From positions 1 to 45,536 of the forward strand of contig NZ_JAMOIE010000033.1 of assembly GCF_024448935.1 (NCBI RefSeq): DNA of 45,536 bases, given 5' to 3'. The notes below the pieces were generated by a model. The model was not told the DNA's origin and searched no databases. It worked only from the letters and a program-made list of their open reading frames with translations. Every line of letters starts with the position of its first letter. Position 1 is the stretch's first letter. The translations under genes were made by a program, and so were the position numbers. This stretch comes from Stutzerimonas stutzeri. Lineage in GTDB: Bacteria; Pseudomonadota; Gammaproteobacteria; Pseudomonadales; Pseudomonadaceae. Below are positions 1 to 8,151 of the stretch, in pieces.

Positions 1-860
1 ACACCCCACGCCCTGCGTTGTGGTTCCAGCCAGTCATCAAATTCGGCTACCTCAACAGGGCGCTCATTGTCACGAATGCTTAACAGAAACCGGTCGGGGA
101 CCAACAGATGGCCGGCAAAGGCATTCGCCTCTTGCTCTTCACCGTCCGCCGAATGCAGATCCTCTTCATCGTCAATCGAGCTTGCACGATGAATGAGTAG
201 GTGCCCCAACTCATGCATCAACGTGAAGCTCTGGCGAGTATCTGCATCCTGCTTCTTGACGACGATTACCGGGCATTCAGGATCGTAGAGCGAAAAACCG
301 AGGATTGGGTTTTCCTTCGCAATCTGCCATTTACCGTTGTAGCCATTACTGCGGAAGACCAACAGACCGCACGCTTCGATGGCCTTACGATAACTGTCGA
401 AATTGTTACGGTTCGCCAGCCCCAGCCATTCACGCACACGGCTGGCCGCATCGGGAATACTCAGGCCTGCCAGGTCGGGCGGCGAGAAGCGCACAACCTC
501 CGTCGGATCAAGCTCCTCACGTAGTGCAAGGAACACTGTGCGCTGGTGCTCCACTCGCTCAATCAACAGCTTCAAGCGGTGCGAAAGCTCCGGCTTCTGA
601 TTGCTCAAGGTGCGGAACTGCGGCGAATGCACCTTTGCCTCGTTGACCGGCCCTGGCTCCATAAAAAATAAGGTGCCTCGCCCGAAAAAGGCCGCCAGCT
701 TACGCAGCTGGTTGAAGGTCAGACCGGCCTCGCCGGCCATCACTTTGTCAAAGCTGGCAGGTGCTATATCGATCTCACGGGCGAGTTCGTCCCGTGTCAT
801 GCCGTGATCGGCACAACACCAGTCTATACGCGCGAGATTGATCGATTGGATACGTTCCAT
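1..860 (-). CDS. XRE/ImmA-IrrE family regulator-peptidase (partial, C-terminus off the window)
   Basis: The reading frame opens at ATG 860-858 and runs without a stop to base 1, giving about 286 visible residues. The first 60 residues look like an XRE-type helix-turn-helix (MTRDELAREIDIAPASFDKV). Near residue 220 there is a zinc-protease motif HELGHLLIH, followed by EEQEANAFAGHLLVP, the usual second part of the ImmA/IrrE (DUF955) fold. Family members cleave or sense repressors, and fused HTH-ImmA proteins often sit in mobile islands or toxin-antitoxin-like pairs. It is divergent from hsdR, so it could control the restriction genes; this is inference. The 3' end and any downstream partner lie outside the window. 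Confidence 0.85.
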   Translation of the reverse strand, partial: MERIQSINLARIDWCCADHGMTRDELAREIDIAPASFDKVMAGEAGLTFNQLRKLAAFFGRGTLFFMEPGPVNEAKVHSPQFRTLSNQKPELSHRLKLLIERVEHQRTVFLALREELDPTEVVRFSPPDLAGLSIPDAASRVREWLGLANRNNFDSYRKAIEACGLLVFRSNGYNGKWQIAKENPILGFSLYDPECPVIVVKKQDADTRQSFTLMHELGHLLIHRASSIDDEEDLHSADGEEQEANAFAGHLLVPDRFLLSIRDNERPVEVAEFDDWLEPQRRAWG

Positions 861-1446
861 GATTTGAGTATATAGACGGTGCGTACCTGTGAACATCAGC
901 CATCAAAGCTAGCCGCTGAAAGCTTGATGCGGCAGAGACTGCCTCAGCTCGTCTGGCGCATTGAGCTTGCGCTGAGAGAAGAAATCGGGGCGAAGGAAAA
1001 GGCGTCGCTGGGAAATGGAAGGTGAGTACCTTTATGAGTACCCTTTATACTTTCAATACAACGACAATCCTTTAACTTAAAGACATAAAGGCTTCCAGTT
1101 TCACTCCTGGTGCCGCACCATATAGATCAAGGCCCGCAGCGATGCGGGCCTTTTTCGATTCTGTTGCGGGCTAACACTGGGCTAACACCAGAACGGAAAG
1201 GCATCTCTTCAAGCCGCTCCCTCTTGGCTCTCGTGCGCACGATTCCCCATCGTTGGCTGGGCCTCACAGGTACGTTTTCCGTGCGTACCACGCTGCGTAC
1301 CAGCACCTTGCATACCAACCTTCCCGCTCGACTTAACTCATTTTGCAGCTCCATCCCGAGTACCCCCACCGCGCTACGTCTGGCATCATCCTTCTCACAG
1401 TATCGGCAAGACCGAATGACCGGCGGGTAACTTCAAGGGATGGAAC
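861..1446. other. Intergenic region between the ImmA-type gene and hsdR
   Basis: There is no convincing gene in these 586 bases. The region holds several copies of a GTRCGTACC-like word: GGTGCGTACC at 878-887, GGTGAGTACC at 1021-1030, GGTACG at 1269-1274, and GCGTACC twice between 1281 and 1301. It also has a tRNA-3'-end-like stretch ending in ACCA at about 1085-1120, a strong terminator, and a direct repeat GGGCTAACAC near 1167-1187. The hsdR promoter must lie here but no clear -35/-10 pair stands out. Confidence 0.6.
1129..1155 (+). terminator. Intrinsic terminator with no upstream gene in the window
   Basis: AAGGCCCGCA pairs perfectly with TGCGGGCCTT around a GCGA loop and is followed by a T run. 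It points along the plus strand, yet the nearest upstream plus-strand sequence is only a tRNA-like 3' tail. It is probably left from a tRNA or gene whose body is gone. Confidence 0.8.
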
Positions 1447-4400
1447 ATGGCCGAGAGCAGTAACTTCGCCTTTCTCAAGGAACACGATCCGGTGTTCTTT
1501 CAGCTCGCCAGCACGGCGGAGCAGGTATTCGCCAGTGACCCCAACACCACGCTGATCAAACTGCGCCAGCTCGGCGAGGCGCTGGCGCAGGACCTGGCCA
1601 GTCGCGCCGGCATGGAGTTCGAGGCCACTGCCACCCAGTCCGACCTGCTCTACAAGCTGAGCCGCGAGATCCAGCTGGACCAGAACATCCGCAGCCTGTT
1701 CCACACCCTGCGCATCGAAGGCAACAAGGCCACCCACCAGTTCCGCACCCAGCACCGCGAAGCACTGGATGGCCTCAAGGTCGCGCGCGAGTTGTGCGTC
1801 TGGTACCACAAGGCACTCGGTAAGGCCGGCAGAACTTTCAAAGCCGGCGCTTTCGTCATCCCCAGCGACCCTAGCGCCCCGCTGCGCGACCTGCAAAGCC
1901 AGATAGAACAGCTCAAGACGCAGTTGAGCGAATCCAGCCAGCAACTGGAAAGCAACCAGCAGTTGGCCGACCTGCTCAAGCGCGAGGCCGAGGAATACGC
2001 CGTACTTGCCGAACAGATGGATGCCGAATCTCGCAGCCATAAACAGTTGGCCGTCGAGCACGAAGCCGCTCTGCACAAACTACGCAGCGAACATGAACAA
2101 AGCCTCAAAACCCTGCAGCAGCAACTGGCTGCCCAGCCACAGGCCAGCCAGGAGGTTACCCAGAAAACCCAGCAGGCCAGCAGCCAGTTCGACCTCAACG
2201 AAGACCTCACCCGCATCCTCATCGACCAGCAGCTCAACGATGCCGGCTGGACGGCCGACTCGCTCGACCTGACGTACAACAAGGGCGCTCGCCCGGAAAA
2301 GGGTAAGAACAAGGCCATCGCCGAATGGCCGACCAGCAAGCCAAAAGAAAACGCCGACTATGTGCTGTTCGCCGGCCTCACCCCGGTCGCTATCGTCGAG
2401 GCCAAGCGCAAGCGCATCAACATTGCCGACCGCATCCCCCAGGCCGAGCGCTATTCGCGCCAGCTGATCATCACAGGCGATCTGCAGCCAGCCGGACCCG
2501 CAACCGGCTGGGTCGACGGCCAGGGCGGGCATTTTCAGGTCCCGTTCGCCTTCGCCTGCAATGGCCGCCCCTTCATCAAGCAGCTCGCCGAACAGTCCGG
2601 CATCTGGTTCCGTGACCTGCGCAGCCCGGCCAACCTGCGCCGTCCGCTGCAGAACTTCCACACCCCGGACGGCCTGCGCGACCTGTTCCAGCGCAGCCGC
2701 GAAGAGGCCGAAGCGAAACTCCAGCAGGAAGGCTTCGCCTACCTCAAGCTGCGCGACTATCAGGAAAACGCCATCAAGGCCGTCGAGCAGGCGCTCGCCG
2801 ATAACCGCCGCCAATGTCTGCTGGCCATGGCCACGGGCACTGGCAAGACGCGCACCATCATCGGCCTGATGTACCGCCTGCTGAAGGCCGAGCGCTTCCG
2901 CCGCATTCTTTTTCTGGTCGACCGCAGCGCCCTCGGTCAACAGGCTATCGAGGCGTTCAACGAGGCGACGCTCGAGCAAAACCACACCCTGGCGCAGATC
3001 TACGACATCAAAGAACTGGGCGACATGGCCGCCGAGGCGGAAACACGCGTCCAGGTTGCCACTGTGCAGGCCATGGTCCGGCGCATCTTCCAGTCGGACA
3101 ACCCGCCGCCCATCGACGCCTTCGACTGCATCATCGTCGACGAAGCCCACCGTGGTTACACACTCGACCAGGAAATGACCGAAGGCGAGCTGGCGGTGCG
3201 CGACGTCAGCCAGTACCTGTCGCAGTACCGTCGCGTGCTCGATTACTTTGATGCCTGCCGCATCGGCCTCACCGCGACGCCGGCCAAACACACCAGCGAA
3301 GTCTTCGGCGCCCCGATCTTCACCTACAGCTACCGCGAAGCCGTGGCCGACGACTGGCTGATCGATCACGAACCGCCGATCCGCTACCAGACCCTGCTGA
3401 GCCAGAACGGCATCCACTTCACCCGCGGCGAGAGCGTTAGTGTCATCGATACCGCCACCGGAGAAGTGGACGTAGCCGAACTGGAGGACGAGCTCGACTT
3501 CGAGATCGAATCCTTCAACCGCCGCGTGATCACGCCCGGCTTCGACAAGGTCATCTGCAAGCAGCTGGCCCAGGAGCTCGATCCTTCGGGCGACGAGAAG
3601 GCGATGATCTTCTGCGTCAACCAGGCCCACGCCGAGCGCGTAAAGAACCTGCTCGACGACGCCTTCAAGGAGTACCACGGAGAGGATTACAACCAGGCCG
3701 CGGTGCAGATCATCACCGGCCAGAGTGACAAGGTCGTACAGCTGATCCGCCAGTACAAGAACGAGCGCTACCCGAGCATCGCCATCACCGTTGATCTGCT
3801 GACCACCGGCATCGACGTGCCGCGCATCTGCCATATCGTGTTCATGCGCCGGGTGCGCTCGCGCATCCTCTATGAACAGATGAAAGGCCGCGCCACTCGC
3901 CGCTGCGACGAAATCGGCAAGACCGTATTCAAAATTTACGACCCGGTCGATCTCTACGCCAGCCTTGAGCCAGTGGACACCATGAAGCCCCTGGTGAAAG
4001 ACCCGAGTATCAGCCTCGAACAGCTGGTCAACGAGCTCACCAACCCAGCCAGCCTCGATGCGCCCGGCAGCCAACCCGACACCAGCCATGCGCACGATGT
4101 ACTCGACCAGCTCAGCCAGCGGGTCATGCGCATCCTGCGCAAGGCCAGCCACAAGGCCGAGAGCAAGCCGACCCTCAAGAACAAACTCGCCGAACTCGAA
4201 GACGCCTGGGGCGTGGCGCCGGACAAGCTGCACCAGCACCTGCACCAGCTTGGCCCGCAGCAGGCCGCACAATTTATCCAGCAGCATGCCCAACTGCTCG
4301 ATCAGCTCGCCACGGTCAATGCCTTGCTCGGCTCCGAGAACTACCCGGTTATCTCCACCCATACGGACGAACTGATGGTCCGCGAGCAGAACTACGGCGC

Positions 4401-4914
4401 CAACCAGAAGCCCGCCGACTATTTGGAAAGCTTCAACGACTTCATCCGGAACCAGCTCAACCAGTCGGTGGCCCTGGGCGTGGTGGTCAATCGCCCGCAG
4501 GACCTGACCCGAGAGCAGTTGCGCGAGGTGCGCCTGCTGCTCGATGGGCATGGCTATAGCGAAGTGAACCTGCAAAGCGCATGGCGCAACCAGACCAACC
4601 AGGAAATCGCCGCCAGCATCGTCGGCTTCATCCGCCGCGCCGCCCTCGGCGAAGCCCTGCTGCCATTCGAGCAACGCGTGGCCAAGGCCATGGAGAAGAT
4701 TTATACCCTGCAGCAATGGACACCAGTTCAGCGCAAGTGGCTGGAGCGCCTGGCCAAGCAGCTAGTGCATGAGGTCGTGATCGACGAAAAGCAGATCGGC
4801 GAGGCGTTCCGGAACGACGGCGGCAGCACCCGGTTGGACAAGATGCTTGGTGGCAATCTCGGCGTGGTGCTGGAAGCGCTGAACGACAATCTTTGGGTGC
4901 AGCAAACGGGGTGA
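1447..4914 (+). CDS. hsdR: Type I restriction enzyme R subunit (HsdR)
   Basis: This 1155-residue protein is the translocating and cleaving subunit of a type I restriction-modification complex. Residues 5-115 resemble a DUF4145 domain. About 155-240 is glutamine-rich coiled coil. Then comes the HsdR_N nuclease with ADYVLFAGLTPVAIVEAKR (E318-A-K320). The helicase motor has Walker A ATGTGKT (K467) and DEAH box D565-E-A-H568, then a helicase C lobe (TTGIDVPR) and a C-terminal domain of EcoEI type. The length fits the EcoEI-like group. ATG 1447 follows AAGGGATGGAAC, an acceptable ribosome site. It heads a same-strand cluster with the AlbA_2 gene, hsdM, hsdS and mrr. All catalytic motifs are intact, so activity is expected. 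Confidence 0.95.
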   Translation: MAESSNFAFLKEHDPVFFQLASTAEQVFASDPNTTLIKLRQLGEALAQDLASRAGMEFEATATQSDLLYKLSREIQLDQNIRSLFHTLRIEGNKATHQFRTQHREALDGLKVARELCVWYHKALGKAGRTFKAGAFVIPSDPSAPLRDLQSQIEQLKTQLSESSQQLESNQQLADLLKREAEEYAVLAEQMDAESRSHKQLAVEHEAALHKLRSEHEQSLKTLQQQLAAQPQASQEVTQKTQQASSQFDLNEDLTRILIDQQLNDAGWTADSLDLTYNKGARPEKGKNKAIAEWPTSKPKENADYVLFAGLTPVAIVEAKRKRINIADRIPQAERYSRQLIITGDLQPAGPATGWVDGQGGHFQVPFAFACNGRPFIKQLAEQSGIWFRDLRSPANLRRPLQNFHTPDGLRDLFQRSREEAEAKLQQEGFAYLKLRDYQENAIKAVEQALADNRRQCLLAMATGTGKTRTIIGLMYRLLKAERFRRILFLVDRSALGQQAIEAFNEATLEQNHTLAQIYDIKELGDMAAEAETRVQVATVQAMVRRIFQSDNPPPIDAFDCIIVDEAHRGYTLDQEMTEGELAVRDVSQYLSQYRRVLDYFDACRIGLTATPAKHTSEVFGAPIFTYSYREAVADDWLIDHEPPIRYQTLLSQNGIHFTRGESVSVIDTATGEVDVAELEDELDFEIESFNRRVITPGFDKVICKQLAQELDPSGDEKAMIFCVNQAHAERVKNLLDDAFKEYHGEDYNQAAVQIITGQSDKVVQLIRQYKNERYPSIAITVDLLTTGIDVPRICHIVFMRRVRSRILYEQMKGRATRRCDEIGKTVFKIYDPVDLYASLEPVDTMKPLVKDPSISLEQLVNELTNPASLDAPGSQPDTSHAHDVLDQLSQRVMRILRKASHKAESKPTLKNKLAELEDAWGVAPDKLHQHLHQLGPQQAAQFIQQHAQLLDQLATVNALLGSENYPVISTHTDELMVREQNYGANQKPADYLESFNDFIRNQLNQSVALGVVVNRPQDLTREQLREVRLLLDGHGYSEVNLQSAWRNQTNQEIAASIVGFIRRAALGEALLPFEQRVAKAMEKIYTLQQWTPVQRKWLERLAKQLVHEVVIDEKQIGEAFRNDGGSTRLDKMLGGNLGVVLEALNDNLWVQQTG

Positions 4915-5005
4915 AGCTGCCTCGCCGGTGATTGGCCACTGTGCTTATTAATAACGGACAATGGCTGCTGCCTGACTCCAGTACCGCGATTTCCAGAGAC
5001 ACCCC

Positions 5006-6517
5006 ATGACCCCTGTCGAGCTTCAACAGATTCTTGCCCGTGGTGAAGACAGCCGCCACCAGTTCAAGCGCGACTTCAGCAACATCGATGCCCTGGCGGC
5101 CGAACTGGTAGCGTTCGCCAATACGTCCGGCGGCCATTTACTGATTGGCGTAGACGACTCCGGCGCGGTGAGCGGGCTGAGTGGCGCCGACGTTTCGCGG
5201 CTCAACCAGATGCTTTCCAACGCCGCCTCGCAGAACGTCAAGCCAGCGATCAACCCGCTGTCCCGCAACATCCAGACCGAGCACGGCCTGGTCATGGTGG
5301 TGACGGTCGACCAGGGCTTGAACAAACCCTATGTCGACAGTCACGGGCGCATCTGGGTCAAGAGCGGCGCAGACAAGCGTCGGGTCACGGCCCGTGAAGA
5401 ACTGCAGCGATTATTCCAACAGGCCGGGCTGGTGTGCGCCGATGCGGTTCCGGTCGCGGGCAGCAGCGCGGCGGATATCGATGCAAAAGCGCTTGGCGAG
5501 TACTTCCAACGGCGTTTCCGGCAAAGCCCCGAGCAGGCGGGCCTGGAAACCATGCGCATCCTGGAAAATCTCGGCCTCGCCAGTGGCGGCACGCCCAACC
5601 TGGCCGGCTTGCTGCTCTTCGGCAAGGCGCCACAACGCCTATGCCCGGCCTTCGATTTCAAGGCCGTGGCGTTTCCGGGCACGGTCCTGCATGACCGCCA
5701 CTACCTCGACAGCGAAGACATCGACGGCAATCTGGTGGAGCAGTACCGACGCAGCCTGGCCTTCATCAAGCGCAACCTGCGGCATGTGCAGCGCCAGCAA
5801 GGCTTCAACACCCTCGGTCAGCTGGAAGTCCCGGAGGAGGTATTCGAAGAGTTGCTGGTCAATGCCCTGATTCACCGTGATTACTTTGTCAGTGCCTCCA
5901 TCCGGCTGATGATCTTTGCCGATCGGATCGAACTGATCAGCCCTGGACACTTGCCGGATGTCCTCGATACGCAGAAGATTCGATTCGGCCTGTCCAACCG
6001 CCGCAACCCGACGCTTACCTCTCATGCCGTACACATCCTGCCCTATCGTGGCCTGGGCACCGGCATCCCGCGTGCGATCGACGCCTGGCCGACGATTGAG
6101 CTAAATGACGACCGGGAGGGCAACCAGTTCAGGGTGGTGATTCGGCGACCGTTGGAAAGCGGGACTGCTTCGGGACCAGGCCGGGACCAAGCCGGGACCC
6201 AGTCGGGACCAAGTCAGGACCAAGTCGGGACCAGGTCGGGACCAGGTTCGCAGACCGCCGAGGCCAATCCGCCCTTGCCACCGGAGCCCCTTGCGCTGCT
6301 GCGCAGGATGACCGGTGATCACGCCGCCCCAGAACTGATGACGTTCACCGGGCGCAGCAACCGCAGCAAGTTTCGCGAACAGGTACTGGCCCCGCTGCTG
6401 GCGCTGGGCCTGGTCGAGATGACCATCCCGGACAAACCCAACAGCAGCAAACAACGCTATCGCCTGACCGCAGCCGGCCGCGCACTACAGGCTGAACAGG
6501 GCACCGCCCAAGACTGA
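5006..6517 (+). CDS. AlbA_2 domain ATP-binding protein (RecG-C-like / Schlafen AlbA_2 group)
   Basis: The 503-residue protein starts with an AlbA_2 nucleic-acid-binding domain (residues about 10-130; EDSRHQFKRDF, FANTSGGHLLIGVDD). A RecG-type C-terminal HATPase-like domain follows at about 270-370 (NALIHRDYF, GLGTGIPRAI). A repetitive linker covers residues 385-415, and a winged-helix-like tail covers about 430-500. Relatives are annotated as transcriptional regulators or helicase-like proteins; the true role is uncertain. Lying between hsdR and hsdM on the same strand, it is probably an accessory of the type I system, as is seen in other type I loci. The linker is encoded by an 11-bp tandem repeat that is not a multiple of three, so slippage would change the frame of the last domain. 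Confidence 0.85.
   Translation: MTPVELQQILARGEDSRHQFKRDFSNIDALAAELVAFANTSGGHLLIGVDDSGAVSGLSGADVSRLNQMLSNAASQNVKPAINPLSRNIQTEHGLVMVVTVDQGLNKPYVDSHGRIWVKSGADKRRVTAREELQRLFQQAGLVCADAVPVAGSSAADIDAKALGEYFQRRFRQSPEQAGLETMRILENLGLASGGTPNLAGLLLFGKAPQRLCPAFDFKAVAFPGTVLHDRHYLDSEDIDGNLVEQYRRSLAFIKRNLRHVQRQQGFNTLGQLEVPEEVFEELLVNALIHRDYFVSASIRLMIFADRIELISPGHLPDVLDTQKIRFGLSNRRNPTLTSHAVHILPYRGLGTGIPRAIDAWPTIELNDDREGNQFRVVIRRPLESGTASGPGRDQAGTQSGPSQDQVGTRSGPGSQTAEANPPLPPEPLALLRRMTGDHAAPELMTFTGRSNRSKFREQVLAPLLALGLVEMTIPDKPNSSKQRYRLTAAGRALQAEQGTAQD
6160..6247 (+). repeat. 11-bp tandem repeat inside the AlbA_2 gene
   Basis: Seven near-identical 11-bp units (CGGGACCARGY) run from 6171 to 6247, with a degenerate eighth at 6160-6170. 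Because 11 is not divisible by 3, three units encode an 11-residue protein repeat (SGPGRDQAGTQ, then SGPSQDQVGTR). No stop appears in any frame of the repeat itself. Confidence 0.95.
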
Positions 6518-6582
6518 ACAGGCACAACACACCGATGCGTCGGGTAACCCGGCGCCTCTAACACTTTCGCCACAGGTAACCC

Positions 6583-8151
6583 ATGACCAACTCCGACATC
6601 GTCCAGAAGCTCTGGAACCTCTGCGACGTCCTGCGCGACGACGGCATCAACTACAGCGACTACGTCACCGAGCTGGTGCTGCTGCTGTTCATCAAGATGG
6701 AATACGAGCAGGTGCAGAACAACGACAGCTTCGGCCACAAGCTGCCCGAAGGCGCGCGCTGGCCGGACCTGGCTGGCAAGTCCGGGCTCAATCTGCTCGA
6801 CCACTACCGGCAGATGCTGCTGGACCTGGGCAAGAACCCGGACCCGCTGATCGCCGCCATCTATGCCGACGCCCAGACCCGCCTGAAGGAGCCGCGCCAC
6901 CTCGAGCAGCTGATCAAGAGCCTCGACGGCATCGACTGGTTCAGCGCCCGCGAAGACGGCCTCGGCGACCTCTATGAAGGCCTGCTTGAGAAGAACGCCA
7001 GCGAGACCAAGTCCGGCGCCGGCCAGTACTTCACCCCGCGCCCGCTGATCGACAGCATCATCCGCTGCATCAAGCCGCAGCCGCTCGAAACCATTCAGGA
7101 CCCGGCCGCCGGCACCGCAGGCTTTCTCATCGCCGCCGACGCCTACATCAAGCAGCACACCGACGATCTCTACGACCTCGACGACAAGGCACGCCGTTTC
7201 CAGCGCACCGACGCTTATGTCGGCGTCGAGCTGGTGTCCGGCACCCGCCGGCTGGCGCTGATGAACTGCCTGCTGCATGGCATGGAAGGCGACGCCGAGG
7301 GCGTGGTGCATCTGGGCAACGCCCTCGGCCAGACCGGTGCGGGGCTGCCCAAGGTGGACATCATCCTCTCCAACCCGCCGTTCGGCACCGCCAAGGGCGG
7401 CGGCGGGCCGACCCGCGACGACCTCACCTACCGCACCGGCAACAAACAGCTGGCCTTTCTCCAGCACATCTACCGCGGCCTCAAGCCCGGCGGGCGCGCC
7501 GCCGTGGTGCTGCCGGACAACGTCCTGTTCGAGGCCAGCGTCGGCACCGAGGTGCGCCGCGACCTGATGGACAAGTGCAACCTGCACACCATCCTCCGGC
7601 TGCCCACCGGCATCTTCTACGCCCAGGGCGTGAAGACCAACGTGCTGTTCTTCCAGAAAGGCACGGCCGACAACCCGCGCCAGGAAGAGCGCTGCACCGG
7701 GCGCGTGTGGATCTACGACCTGCGCAGCAACATGCCCAGCTTCGGCAAGCGCACCCCCTTCGGCCCTACCCACCTCAAGCCCTTCGAGGACGCCTATGGC
7801 GAAGACCCGAACGGCGGGAGCCCGCGCGCCGAGAACGTCGAGGGCATCGGCGAGGCCAGCCGCTTCCGCTGCTTTACCCGCGAGCAGATCCGCGAACGCG
7901 GCGACTCGCTGGATATCAGCTGGCTCAAGGACGAAAGCAGCCTCGACGCCGCCGACCTCCCCGCCCCGGAAGTGCTGGCCGGCGAGGCGATGGCCGAACT
8001 GACCGAGGCGCTGCATGAGCTGGAAGAGCTGATGAAGGCGTTGGGCGCCGGGGATGAAGTGGCGGCACAGAAGCAGCTGATGGCAGAGGTGATGGGATTT
8101 GAGCAGCCGGAAGCTGGAAGCGAGAAGCTGGAAGTGGGTGAACCGCAATGA
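6583..8151 (+). CDS. hsdM: Type I DNA methyltransferase M subunit (HsdM)
   Basis: This 522-residue adenine-N6 methyltransferase subunit modifies the target recognised by HsdS. The N-terminal HsdM_N helical domain spans about 1-135 (YSDYVTELVLLLFIKM). The Rossmann methylase core carries the AdoMet motif D173-P-A-A-G-T and the catalytic N264-P-P-F267. The start ATG follows AGGTAACCC. The stop overlaps the hsdS start (ATGA), implying translational coupling. The last 15 codons contain a near-duplicated GAAGCTGGAAG stretch, a small repeat absent from the usual family C-terminus as far as I can judge. All active-site motifs are intact. Confidence 0.95.
   Translation: MTNSDIVQKLWNLCDVLRDDGINYSDYVTELVLLLFIKMEYEQVQNNDSFGHKLPEGARWPDLAGKSGLNLLDHYRQMLLDLGKNPDPLIAAIYADAQTRLKEPRHLEQLIKSLDGIDWFSAREDGLGDLYEGLLEKNASETKSGAGQYFTPRPLIDSIIRCIKPQPLETIQDPAAGTAGFLIAADAYIKQHTDDLYDLDDKARRFQRTDAYVGVELVSGTRRLALMNCLLHGMEGDAEGVVHLGNALGQTGAGLPKVDIILSNPPFGTAKGGGGPTRDDLTYRTGNKQLAFLQHIYRGLKPGGRAAVVLPDNVLFEASVGTEVRRDLMDKCNLHTILRLPTGIFYAQGVKTNVLFFQKGTADNPRQEERCTGRVWIYDLRSNMPSFGKRTPFGPTHLKPFEDAYGEDPNGGSPRAENVEGIGEASRFRCFTREQIRERGDSLDISWLKDESSLDAADLPAPEVLAGEAMAELTEALHELEELMKALGAGDEVAAQKQLMAEVMGFEQPEAGSEKLEVGEPQ

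Noticed and set aside
1085-1120. Complete tRNA gene
   Set aside because: Only a T-arm-like and 3'-end-like stretch is present; no D-arm, anticodon arm or matching 5' acceptor strand can be found upstream.
2080-4716. Long open frame of 878 codons on the minus strand opposite hsdR
   Set aside because: It is the high-GC antisense shadow of hsdR; composition is not protein-like and it lacks motifs, while hsdR has all of its own.
6160-6247. CRISPR array
   Set aside because: The units are contiguous 11-bp repeats without spacers and lie inside a coding frame.
6457-8148. Minus-strand 563-codon frame opposite hsdM
   Set aside because: Antisense shadow of a clear methyltransferase gene.
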